Positions 1-7,325 of a stretch of 51,961 nt of DNA are shown in pieces (within the stretch, counting starts at the first letter, position 1; the number at the start of each line of letters is the position of its first letter). The DNA lies in NCBI GenBank assembly GCA_936928855.1, contig CAKZHZ010000106.1, positions 1 to 51,961 of the forward strand. The letters are read 5' to 3'. The notes beneath the pieces were generated by a model. It was given only the letters and a program-made list of their open reading frames with translations, had not been told where the DNA came from and did not search any database. The stretch is from an uncultured Polycyclovorans sp. GTDB taxonomy: Bacteria > Pseudomonadota > Gammaproteobacteria > Nevskiales > Nevskiaceae. The translations under genes were made by a program, and so were the position numbers.

Positions 1-532
1 CGATGGTCCGGAGCTCCTCAGAACTGATGCTGTGCTCGGCGGCGTCTTCGGGCGAAACCCCCACCAGGCGCAACAGCGCGTTGCTGACCAGATTGACGGC
101 ATAGACCAGCGGGTAGAACAGCCGCTGGAGCGGCCACAGCACGTAGGCGGCGGGGAAGGCAATCCGTTCGGGGTGCAGTGCCGCCATGGTCTTGGGGGTG
201 ACCTCCCCGAAGATCAGCAGCAGCAGCGTGAGGGCGCCGGTGGCAATGGCGATGCCGTCGTCGCCGAACAGGCGCAGGCCGATCACGGTGGCCACCGAGG
301 CCGCCAGCACGTTGATGAAGTTGTTGCCGAGCAGAATGATGCCGATCAGCCGATCCGGCCGCTGCAACAGTGACCAGGCGATGCGGGCGCCACGCTCGCC
401 CTGCTTGGCGCGGTGCCGCAGGCGATAGCGGTTGAGGGTCATCAGCCCCGTCTCGGAGCTGGAAAAGAAGGCAGACAACAACAGCAGCAGGAAGAGCAGC
501 GCGAATAGCGCAGATAACGGGATGTCGTTCAA
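1..532 (-). CDS. CorC/HlyC-family membrane protein (DUF21/CNNM domain), truncated by window edge
   Basis: Reading the minus strand from a TTG at 532 gives an open frame that runs off the window start, so only about 177 N-terminal residues are seen. They hold three or four hydrophobic segments and the motif SSSETGLMTLNRYRL followed by GNNFINVLAA and FGEVTPKTMA, which are characteristic of the DUF21/CNNM membrane domain of YfjD/CorB-type proteins implicated in Mg/Co transport. The CBS and CorC domains would lie outside the window. There is no in-frame ATG before an upstream stop, so the TTG start is forced, although no clear ribosome binding site precedes it. It follows ypjD on the same strand after 82 bases, the same pairing as ypjD-yfjD in E. 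coli. Confidence 0.85.
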   Translation of the reverse strand, partial: MNDIPLSALFALLFLLLLLSAFFSSSETGLMTLNRYRLRHRAKQGERGARIAWSLLQRPDRLIGIILLGNNFINVLAASVATVIGLRLFGDDGIAIATGALTLLLLIFGEVTPKTMAALHPERIAFPAAYVLWPLQRLFYPLVYAVNLVSNALLRLVGVSPEDAAEHSISSEELRTI

Positions 533-614
533 GACGGGGGCAGATCAGGCTCGTGAGTCCCGAGAGTGACGGAAGACGGCGGCCAGCGTCAATCCGGCCG
601 ATCGTTCAATTGGG

Positions 615-1406
615 TCAGTGCAGGCTCCATCGGGCGTCCAGGACGATCTCCAGCACCAGTTTGCTGCCGAAGTAGGCCAGGATCAGGACGCCATATCCAG
701 CCAACGTCCAGCGCGTCGCCGCCCGACCGCGCAGGCCGAATTGCCAGCGCCCCCAGAGCAGGCCGCCGAAGATCATCCAGGCAGTGACCGACAGTACGGT
801 CTTGTGGGCCAGATGTTGCGCCAGCCAATCCTCGATGAAGGCCAGGCCGGTCAGCAGTGCCGCCGACAACAGGGCGAACCCCAGGCCGACCAGTTGAAAC
901 AGCAGGCGTTCCATGGTGAGGATCGGCGGCAGTCGGCGCATCAGGGCGGGCGCCTGATGCCGATGCAACCAGTGCTCCTGCGCTGCCAGCAGGCCGGCCT
1001 GCACGGCAGCCAGGGTGAGGACGCCGGCCGACAGCAGCGACAGCAGGATGTGCGCGCGCACCATGCCATCGCCCTCGACCGGGACGGCGCGTGAGGGCCA
1101 GCCGGCCGCCACCAGGACCAGCAGCGCGGCCAGGGGATACAGGCCCAGCCCCAAGGGGCGCAAGGGCTGACGCAGGGAGAACATCCACAACAATAGTGCC
1201 GACTGCCAGGCGAACAGCGCCAGCGCGCCGGTCCATCCGATCGACAGACCCGCGGGCAGCCAGAGCAGCTGCACCAACACCCCGGTGTGCAGCAGCAGGG
1301 CCACGGCGGCCGGCCATCGCTCGCGTGCGGCGGCCGGGGTCTGCCACAGCAACAGGGTTGCCAGACCGTAGCTGAGGGCGGCAAACAGGGCGGAGATCAG
1401 CGTCAT
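615..1406 (-). CDS. ypjD: YpjD-type CcsA/HemX-like inner membrane protein
   Basis: The 263-residue product is almost entirely hydrophobic, with about eight predicted membrane segments starting at residue 4. It resembles the YpjD/HemX branch of the cytochrome c assembly (CcsA/CcmC) superfamily in length, in topology and in the histidines of the central part (RAHILLSLLSAG, near residue 142). The tryptophan-rich WWD motif of true haem exporters is not apparent, so a cytochrome c maturation role should not be assumed. The molecular function of this branch is uncertain. It lies directly upstream of a CorC-like gene on the same strand and only 47 bases from the divergently read hydrolase at 1454, so the two must share a short promoter region. 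In many gammaproteobacteria ypjD sits beside ffh; ffh is not here. Confidence 0.8.
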   Translation of the reverse strand: MTLISALFAALSYGLATLLLWQTPAAARERWPAAVALLLHTGVLVQLLWLPAGLSIGWTGALALFAWQSALLLWMFSLRQPLRPLGLGLYPLAALLVLVAAGWPSRAVPVEGDGMVRAHILLSLLSAGVLTLAAVQAGLLAAQEHWLHRHQAPALMRRLPPILTMERLLFQLVGLGFALLSAALLTGLAFIEDWLAQHLAHKTVLSVTAWMIFGGLLWGRWQFGLRGRAATRWTLAGYGVLILAYFGSKLVLEIVLDARWSLH

Positions 1407-1453
1407 GACGTGAAGCGTATCACCGGGGTAGCATGACGAGGAGGAGGATGACC

Positions 1454-2221
1454 ATGCAGATGACGGTGCTGGGGTGCAGTGGCGGCATCGGCCCAGGGCT
1501 GAGGACCACCAGTCTCCTGTTGGGCGGCAGCGTGCTGATCGATGCCGGGACCGGTGTCGGCGATCTGACCTTGGATGCCCAGCGCCGCCTGCGGCAGGTC
1601 TTCCTGACCCATGCGCACCTCGACCATGTCTGCGGCTTGGCCTTTCTGGCCGACAATCTGCTGGATGAGATCGAGGGCCCCCTGACCGTGCATGCGCGCC
1701 CGGAAGTGGTCGAGACCCTGCGGCGGCATCTGTTCAACTGGCAACTCTGGCCCGATTTCGCCGCCTTGCCCACCGAGGACAAGCCCTTGCTGCGCTGGGC
1801 GCCGATTGACCCCGGCGTCTGGACCGAGGTCGGCTCCGGGGTGCGCCTCATGGGCGTTCCGGCGTTTCACACGGTGCCGGCAATGGGGTATGCGGTCGAA
1901 GGACCGCACGGGGTTCTGGTGTTTACCGGGGATACTTCAGACGCGCCGGCGCTCTGGGAGGGGCTGAACGCCCTGCCGCGACTGGACCGATTGATGATCG
2001 AGATCGCCTTTTCTGATGAGGAGGAGGCACTGGGTGAGGTGTCCCGTCATTTCACGCCGGCCCGTCTCGGGCGGGCGCTCAGAGGGCTGCGGCACCGGCC
2101 CGAGTTGCTGCTGACCCATCACAAGCCCGGGGAGGAATCGCGCATCGAAGCCCAGTGCCAGGGCGCGCTGCGAGACTGGCGCTACCGCCATCTCGCCCGC
2201 GGCGCCCGCTTTCCGCTCTGA
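1454..2221 (+). CDS. metallo-beta-lactamase-fold hydrolase, class II cyclic-nucleotide phosphodiesterase-like
   Basis: About 255 residues with the metal-binding motif THAHLDHV near residue 52, a downstream PAFHTVP histidine, FTGDTSDAP supplying the bridging aspartate, and a late LLLTHHKPGEE histidine. This set and the length fit the class II 3',5'-cyclic nucleotide phosphodiesterase branch of the metallo-beta-lactamase fold, which binds two metal ions. Substrate cannot be read from sequence, and other phosphodiester or lactone substrates remain possible. An ATG at 1433 opens the frame earlier, but the purine-rich tract at 1438-1447 (a strong Shine-Dalgarno) would then be coding, so the ATG at 1454 is preferred. 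No signal peptide is seen, so it is probably cytoplasmic. It is transcribed divergently from ypjD. Confidence 0.75.
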   Translation: MQMTVLGCSGGIGPGLRTTSLLLGGSVLIDAGTGVGDLTLDAQRRLRQVFLTHAHLDHVCGLAFLADNLLDEIEGPLTVHARPEVVETLRRHLFNWQLWPDFAALPTEDKPLLRWAPIDPGVWTEVGSGVRLMGVPAFHTVPAMGYAVEGPHGVLVFTGDTSDAPALWEGLNALPRLDRLMIEIAFSDEEEALGEVSRHFTPARLGRALRGLRHRPELLLTHHKPGEESRIEAQCQGALRDWRYRHLARGARFPL

Positions 2222-2259
2222 TCTCGCACATCGAGGCACCGGCCATGTGAAGGTTTTAT

Positions 2260-2265
2260 TACACT
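2260..2265 (+). promoter_or_regulatory. -10-like TACACT immediately before the Pit accessory gene
   Basis: The hexamer TACACT ends six bases before the ATG at 2272, so a transcript starting 6-7 bases downstream of it would begin at or next to the start codon. No Shine-Dalgarno is visible and no strong -35 is found. The same arrangement recurs at desT, mrcB, orn and the PepSY gene. Confidence 0.45.
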
Positions 2266-2271
2266 TCGCAG

Positions 2272-2958
2272 ATGGCACTGAAAAGCACAATCGCGGAAAT
2301 GCTGGGCGGCTCCCCGTTCCAGCCGCTCAAACACCATATGGCCAGCGTCATGGCCTGTGTCGACCACCTTCCGCGCTTCGTCGAAGCGGTCATCGCGCGG
2401 GATTGGGTATCCGCCGCGACGCTGCGGGAGGCCATCGCCGACGGCGAACATGAAGCGGATCGACTGAAGAAGGCGTTGCGACGGCAACTGCCAAGCCACC
2501 TGTTCATGGCGGTGGACCGCCGTGACCTCCTCGACATGCTGCTGATGCAGGACAAGGTGGCCAACAAGGCCAAGGACATTGCCGGGCTGATGCTCGGGCG
2601 GCGCATGGAGGTGCCGGCGGCGCTGGAAGCCGACTTCCGTGCCTACGTTCAGCGCACCATCGACGCCTGTCACCAAGCGCATCGGGCGATTCGCGAGCTG
2701 GACGCCCTGTTGGACACCGGCTTCCGCGGTCGGGAGACGGCGCTGGTGGGCGAGCTGCTCAGCGAGCTGGACCGCATAGAACATGAGACCGACCGTCTGC
2801 AGGTCAAGCTGCGAGAGCAGCTGCTGACGCTGGAACGGGACTTGCCGCCGGTGGACGTCATATTCTTCTATCAGATCATCGATTGGATCGGTGACCTCGC
2901 AGATCGTGCCCAGCGGGTGGGGGCACGGCTGCAGGTGATGGTGTCGGGCGGACGCTGA
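2272..2958 (+). CDS. PhoU-like DUF47 protein (TIGR00153 type), Pit accessory
   Basis: A 228-residue, largely helical soluble protein of the DUF47/TIGR00153 family, distantly related to PhoU. Two similar helical halves contain the acidic clusters EHEADRLKKALRRQLP (about residues 61-76) and HETDRLQVKLREQL (near residue 170), which in PhoU-like proteins coordinate metal. Genes of this family lie next to Pit transporters in many bacteria and are thought to modulate them; here the stop codon is followed after five bases by the pit start, so co-transcription is near certain. Binding of the cytoplasmic face of the transporter is an inference. The start ATG follows a TACACT hexamer with a six-base gap and has no ribosome binding site. 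Confidence 0.88.
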   Translation: MALKSTIAEMLGGSPFQPLKHHMASVMACVDHLPRFVEAVIARDWVSAATLREAIADGEHEADRLKKALRRQLPSHLFMAVDRRDLLDMLLMQDKVANKAKDIAGLMLGRRMEVPAALEADFRAYVQRTIDACHQAHRAIRELDALLDTGFRGRETALVGELLSELDRIEHETDRLQVKLREQLLTLERDLPPVDVIFFYQIIDWIGDLADRAQRVGARLQVMVSGGR

Positions 2959-2963
2959 AGCAC

Positions 2964-4217
2964 ATGGATATTGCAACGGCGTATATCGCGCTGGCCTGCG
3001 TGTTCGGCCTTTTCATGGCGTGGGGTGTGGGGGCCAACGACGTCGCCAACGCCATGTCGACGTCAGTGGGCTCCCGCGCGGTCACCATCCGGCAGGCCAT
3101 CATCATTGCTGCCATCTTCGAGTTTGCGGGGGCCTACCTGGCCGGTGGAGAGGTCACCGCGACGATCCGAAATGGGATGATCGACACCGCGTTGCTGGCG
3201 GACGAGCCTGACCTCCTGGTCTACGGCATGCTTGCCTCGCTGCTGGCGGCGGGCACATGGCTCTGTGTGGCGTCGTTCTTTGGCTGGCCGGTGTCGACCA
3301 CACATTCCATTGTCGGAGCGATCGTCGGATTCGCAGCCATCGGCATCGGGATGGATGCCGTGCAGTGGGACAAGATCGGGAGTATCGCGGCAAGCTGGGT
3401 GATTTCGCCGGTGCTGTCCGGCGTGCTGGCCTATGGGTTGTTCATGAGCGTTCAGGCGCTGATTCTGAATACCGAGCACCCCTTGCGCGCGGCGTTGCGC
3501 TACGTGCCGATGTACATCTTTGCCACCGCATTGGTGACCGCCATGGTGACCCTGACCAAGGGGCTCAAGCACGTCGGGCTCGACCTGGGGGCATTCGGGG
3601 CCATCGGCTGGTCGGTGGTGACTGCGGCCCTCATTGCGGGACTGGGATTGATCGCGATCCGCCGGCTGCAGCTGGACCCGTCGCACGATCAGGGCTTTCA
3701 GTTTGCCAATGTCGAGCGTGTGTTCGGGGTGCTGATGATCGTCACGGCCTGCGCCATGGCCTTTGCCCATGGCTCGAATGATGTCGCCAATGCGGTGGGG
3801 CCGGTAGCCGCCATCGTCAGCGTGGTCAACACGGGTTCGGTGGCGGCGCAGTCCCTGGTGCCCCCGTGGGTACTGATGCTCGGTGCTGTGGGTATTGTGC
3901 TCGGTCTGGTCACCTTCGGGCAGCGTGTGATGGCAACTGTCGGCACGCGCATCACCGACCTGACGCCCTCCCGCGGCTTTGCCGCCACCCTGGCGGCGGC
4001 CACCACCGTGGTGGCCGCCTCAGGAATCGGTTTGCCGATCTCCACCACGCATACGCTGGTGGGCGCGGTGCTGGGGGTCGGGATGGCCCGGGGCATCGCC
4101 GCGCTCAACCTCAGCGTGGTGCGGACCATCTTCGTGTCCTGGGTGATCACGCTACCCGCCGGGGCCATCCTCTCCATCGTGTTCTTCTACGTTCTTCGCG
4201 CGGCCTTCGGCGGTTGA
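2964..4217 (+). CDS. pit: PiT-family inorganic phosphate transporter
   Basis: The 417-residue polytopic protein carries both halves of the PiT signature: GANDVANAMSTSVGSRAV near residue 23 and AHGSNDVANAVGPVAAI near residue 268, each followed by an STTHS/STTHT motif (GWPVSTTHSIVG and GLPISTTHTLVG). These internal repeats form the two inverted membrane halves of the family. PiT proteins take up phosphate, usually as a metal-phosphate complex, with protons or sodium, at low affinity and constitutively. It is the second gene of a two-gene unit with the PhoU-like accessory protein. No Pho box lies upstream, in keeping with Pit being the phosphate-replete system. It converges on desB with only six bases between the stop codons. 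Confidence 0.93.
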   Translation: MDIATAYIALACVFGLFMAWGVGANDVANAMSTSVGSRAVTIRQAIIIAAIFEFAGAYLAGGEVTATIRNGMIDTALLADEPDLLVYGMLASLLAAGTWLCVASFFGWPVSTTHSIVGAIVGFAAIGIGMDAVQWDKIGSIAASWVISPVLSGVLAYGLFMSVQALILNTEHPLRAALRYVPMYIFATALVTAMVTLTKGLKHVGLDLGAFGAIGWSVVTAALIAGLGLIAIRRLQLDPSHDQGFQFANVERVFGVLMIVTACAMAFAHGSNDVANAVGPVAAIVSVVNTGSVAAQSLVPPWVLMLGAVGIVLGLVTFGQRVMATVGTRITDLTPSRGFAATLAAATTVVAASGIGLPISTTHTLVGAVLGVGMARGIAALNLSVVRTIFVSWVITLPAGAILSIVFFYVLRAAFGG

Positions 4218-4223
4218 CGTCGC

Positions 4224-5345
4224 TCAGGCCGTCACGGCGGCCCCTGAACGGGTTGGCAATGCGAGGCGGAACACGCGGCCCAGGGTGGTGCCGAACTGCC
4301 GCCGCAGCGAGGCGCTGTTGTAGGGCAGGCCGTAGCGTTCGCAGACTGCCTTCACCTTGGGTGAGAGTTCCGCGTAGCGGTTGCTCGGCAGATCCGGGAA
4401 CAGGTGGTGTTCGATCTGGAAGCTGAGGTTGCCGCTCAGCAGGTGCATCAACGGCCCGCCTTCGATGTTGGCCGATCCCAGCAACTGGCGCAGATACCAG
4501 CCCCCGCGGGACTCGTTCTCGATCTCTGCCTCGGTGAACTGGTGGACTCCATCCGGAAAGTGACCACAGAAGATGATCATGTACGACCACAGGTTGCGGA
4601 TCAGGTTGGCGCCAATGTTGGCCAGCAACACGGGCAGGAAGAACGGGCCGGCCAGAGCGGGGAACAGCAGGTAGTCCTTGAGCACCTGCTTGCGCGCCTT
4701 CCGCCACAACTCCCGCAGCTTGCCGCGGGATTCGGCACGCAGGCTGCCGGTACGGGCGATCTGATCCATCTCAGCGTCATGCAACCCCACGCCCCACTGG
4801 AAGAAGATCGCCAGTAGTGCGTTGTTGATCGGGTTCAACAGATGCACCGGGTGCCATTTCTCGGCCTCGCTCATGCGCAGGATGCCGTAGCCGATGTCCC
4901 GGTCCTTGCCGATCACGTTGGTCCAGGTGTGGTGCTCGACGTTGTGGGTGTTCTTCCATTGGCTTGAAGGGCATACGGTGTCCCACTGCCAGGTGCTGGA
5001 GTGAATCGCCGGATCCCGCATCCAGTCCCACTGGCCGTGCATGACGTTGTGGCCGATCTCCATGTTCTCGAGGATCTTGGCCACACCGAGGCCGACGGCC
5101 CCGATCACGAACGCGGGCGGGAACAGGATGCCGCCGTAGATGACGCCGCGGCTGGTCAGCTCCAGACCGCGCTGGAGGCGGATCACGCGGCGGATATACG
5201 CCGCGTCGCGCTGGCCGCGGCTGGCGATCACCGCTTCGCGCAGTGCATCCATTTCGCGGCCGAAGGCCTCAACCTGCTCCGGGGTCAGCGGCGGCAGGCC
5301 GATCGGCCAGCGGCGGGGGGTGGAAGGCGTGCTGTCGTAAGCCAT
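4224..5345 (-). CDS. desB: DesB-type acyl-lipid/acyl-CoA fatty acid desaturase
   Basis: This 373-residue membrane protein has the three histidine clusters of membrane di-iron desaturases: HNVMHGQWDW near residue 96, HNVEHHTWTN near residue 134 and QIEHHLFPDLPS near residue 310. Hydrophobic stretches lie at about 70-92 and 225-260. It inserts a double bond, probably delta-9, into a saturated acyl chain using oxygen and electrons from the neighbouring reductase. Gene order and strand match P. aeruginosa desT-desC-desB. It starts 11 bases after desC, with GGAG placed before its ATG. The family and operon assignment is firm; the exact acyl carrier (CoA or lipid) is inferred. Confidence 0.92.
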   Translation of the reverse strand: MAYDSTPSTPRRWPIGLPPLTPEQVEAFGREMDALREAVIASRGQRDAAYIRRVIRLQRGLELTSRGVIYGGILFPPAFVIGAVGLGVAKILENMEIGHNVMHGQWDWMRDPAIHSSTWQWDTVCPSSQWKNTHNVEHHTWTNVIGKDRDIGYGILRMSEAEKWHPVHLLNPINNALLAIFFQWGVGLHDAEMDQIARTGSLRAESRGKLRELWRKARKQVLKDYLLFPALAGPFFLPVLLANIGANLIRNLWSYMIIFCGHFPDGVHQFTEAEIENESRGGWYLRQLLGSANIEGGPLMHLLSGNLSFQIEHHLFPDLPSNRYAELSPKVKAVCERYGLPYNSASLRRQFGTTLGRVFRLALPTRSGAAVTA

Positions 5346-5356
5346 GGGAGTCTCCT

Positions 5357-6427
5357 TCAGAGGTCGAGGGTGACGTCGCCTGCGGGGGCGCAGACGCAGA
5401 TTTGGATGAGGTCATCGGGTTCGCCGAAGCAGCGCCCGGAGCGCAGGTCACGCACCTGGCCATCGCGAAGCTTCACGGTGCAGCCGTGGCAGATCCCCAT
5501 GCGGCAACCGTGTGCGGGGCTTAGTCCTGAGGCCTCGGCGGCTTCGAGGATGGATTGCCGGCCATCGCTGTCCACGGCGCGCCCGCTATGGGCAAAGCTG
5601 AGGCGCCCTCCGGTCGCGGTTCCGGCCTTCAGGGCGGGCGGGCGGAAGCGCTCGACCGTCAGCGCGGCCGCTGCCGGCGTGTCGGCCCAGAGTTGTTCCA
5701 CCGCGCCCAGCAAGGGTGACGGGCCGCAGCTCCAGGTGGGCCGGGTCCACCAGTCCGGGCAGTGACGGGCCAGCGCGGCCTCGGAAAAGCGCGCCCCGCC
5801 TTCGCGGGTGGGGATGATCTTGAGGTCCAGTGTGGGGTGTGCGTCCGCCAGCGCCTTCAGTGGTGCGGCCAGGATCAGGTCTGCCTGCGCGGGCACGTAG
5901 TGCAGCCAGGTGAGCGGTGGCAGTTGCCCCTGCGCCGCGGCCCAGCGCGCCATGCTCATCAGCGGCGTGATGCCGCTGCCGCCACTGATGAACAGGGCTT
6001 TCTCAGGCAGGGTCGACGGCCAGCAGAAGTCCCCTTCCGCTGTGGCGATGTCGAGCACGTCGCCGGTTTTGGCGTGATGGGCGAGATGGCGGGAGACACG
6101 TCCATCGTCGATCGCTTTCACCGTGATCTGCAACCGCCCCGCTTCAGCGTCAGGAGCCGACGAGATGGAGTAGCAGCGGCTATGACGGACGCCGTCGAGC
6201 GAGACCGAGACGCGCAGGAACTGACCGGCGCGGTGACCCTTCCAGCCTGTGCCCGGATGCAGGGTGAGGGTGGTGGCGTCCGCGGTTTCGCGATGGACGC
6301 CCACGATGCGGGCGCGCAAGGTCTCGCGTGCCCAGAGCGGATCGAACAAGGCAAAGAAGTCGTCCGGGCGTCGCGGCGAGGCCAGCGCGGTGATCAGTCG
6401 CTGGGGCAGGGCGAGGGGGGAAGCCAT
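5357..6427 (-). CDS. desC: DesC-type ferredoxin-NADP oxidoreductase partner of the desaturase
   Basis: Flavodoxin-reductase family protein with a C-terminal plant-type ferredoxin domain. In order: FAD-binding motif HSRCYSISSAPD, the nicotinamide-nucleotide motif SGGSGITPLMSM, and a [2Fe-2S] domain with GCRMGICHGCTVKLRDG and a final cysteine in QICVCAP. It would pass electrons from NADPH through FAD and the iron-sulfur cluster to the di-iron centre of DesB. The frame opens at a TTG (6481), but this lies beyond an inverted-repeat operator; the ATG at 6427 (MASPLALPQ) leaves the operator upstream and is preferred, and an ATG at 6454 is an alternative. It is followed by desB after 11 bases and reads divergently from desT. 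Confidence 0.9.
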   Translation of the reverse strand: MASPLALPQRLITALASPRRPDDFFALFDPLWARETLRARIVGVHRETADATTLTLHPGTGWKGHRAGQFLRVSVSLDGVRHSRCYSISSAPDAEAGRLQITVKAIDDGRVSRHLAHHAKTGDVLDIATAEGDFCWPSTLPEKALFISGGSGITPLMSMARWAAAQGQLPPLTWLHYVPAQADLILAAPLKALADAHPTLDLKIIPTREGGARFSEAALARHCPDWWTRPTWSCGPSPLLGAVEQLWADTPAAAALTVERFRPPALKAGTATGGRLSFAHSGRAVDSDGRQSILEAAEASGLSPAHGCRMGICHGCTVKLRDGQVRDLRSGRCFGEPDDLIQICVCAPAGDVTLDL

Positions 6428-6445
6428 GATGTGACGTGCTCCATC

Positions 6446-6478
6446 AGTAAACATGTGTGCACAGTACAAGTGTTCACT
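6446..6478. promoter_or_regulatory. inverted-repeat operator between desC and desT (probable DesT site)
   Basis: AGTAAACATGTGT (6446-6458) and ACAAGTGTTCACT (6466-6478) are inverted repeats matching at 10 of 13 positions. The right part alone (6463-6478) reads AGTGAACACTTGTACT on the minus strand and is itself nearly palindromic. Half-sites of the AGTGAAC type are what I recall for the P. aeruginosa DesT/FabR family, which represses desCB depending on the ratio of unsaturated to saturated acyl-CoA. The site sits directly before the preferred desC start, where bound repressor would block transcription. Confidence 0.7.
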
Positions 6479-6560
6479 CAATGAGTCAACACCCGTTCAC
6501 CAAAGTGGTTTGGCGGGGTGAGAATGAGCCCAAAGCAGGGCGATGAGAGGCGTCAGGCTC

Positions 6561-6566
6561 TACACT
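6561..6566 (+). promoter_or_regulatory. -10-like TACACT directly before desT
   Basis: TACACT ends five bases before the ATG at 6572, placing the expected transcription start at the initiation codon. This supports the 6572 start over an earlier ATG at 6518 and suggests a leaderless desT message. Confidence 0.45.
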
Positions 6567-6571
6567 CGGGT

Positions 6572-7231
6572 ATGCGCAGACGAAAGCCAGACGCCACCTT
6601 TGATGCCATCACCCGGGATGAGCGCAAGCAGCGCACGCGCCGTGGCCTGATGGATGCCGCCCTGCAGTTGCTGGCGGGCGAGCGCAGCTTTTCCTCGCTG
6701 TCGCTGCGGGAGGTTGCCAAGGTGGGCGGTGTCGTGCCGGCAGCCTTTTACCGTCATTTCAGCGGTATGGATGATCTCGGGTTGGCGCTGGTGGACGACG
6801 CCTTCCATACCCTGCACGACCTCATGCGGGAAGCGCGCACGGCGCCGCTGCCCAGTTCGAACCTGATCGCCAATTCCGTGGAGACGTTTCTGCACTACGT
6901 GCAGGCGCATCGGCTGCAGTTCCTGTTCCTTGCCAAGGAGCGGGTCAGCGGCTCCTCGGTGGTGCGACTGGCCATCCGCAAGGAAGTCCGCCTCTGGGTC
7001 AGTGAGCTGGCAGCGGACCTCGCGGTCATACCCCGGCTCAAGCGTCTGTCGGCGGAAGACCTGCGGATGGTGACCGCCTTGGTGGTGCAATGCGTGATGG
7101 GCGCAACCGAGCTCATGCTCGATGCCGACCCGGAAGATGAGGAGGCGCTGGCGCAGATTCAGCGGCAGGCCGGCAAGCAGATCATGTTGATCTTCCTCGG
7201 CGCCAGCCAATGGAAAAGCCGGAAGGCCTGA
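6572..7231 (+). CDS. desT: DesT/FabR-type TetR-family regulator of fatty acid unsaturation
   Basis: A 219-residue TetR-family regulator. The N-terminal helix-turn-helix region contains RRGLMDAALQLLAGERSF, LREVAKVGG and PAAFYRHFSGMDDLGLALV, closely matching the DNA-binding domain of FabR/DesT proteins; the rest is the helical ligand domain, which in this family binds acyl-CoA. It is divergent from desC-desB with the inverted-repeat operator in between, exactly the P. aeruginosa arrangement. Role inferred: repress the desaturase operon, with the response set by the saturation of bound acyl-CoA. An ATG at 6518 would add 18 residues lacking family similarity, so the ATG at 6572 is preferred. It is followed by an acyl-CoA carboxylase gene on the same strand, which it might also influence. 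Confidence 0.88.
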   Translation: MRRRKPDATFDAITRDERKQRTRRGLMDAALQLLAGERSFSSLSLREVAKVGGVVPAAFYRHFSGMDDLGLALVDDAFHTLHDLMREARTAPLPSSNLIANSVETFLHYVQAHRLQFLFLAKERVSGSSVVRLAIRKEVRLWVSELAADLAVIPRLKRLSAEDLRMVTALVVQCVMGATELMLDADPEDEEALAQIQRQAGKQIMLIFLGASQWKSRKA

Positions 7232-7325
7232 TTCCGCCGCTGCAGGTAAGCGATATTGTTGATGAACGTGTGCGCCATCGCTGGTACAAAGGCGCGCTGA
7301 TTAATTTTTGGAAAGCGGATCGGAA

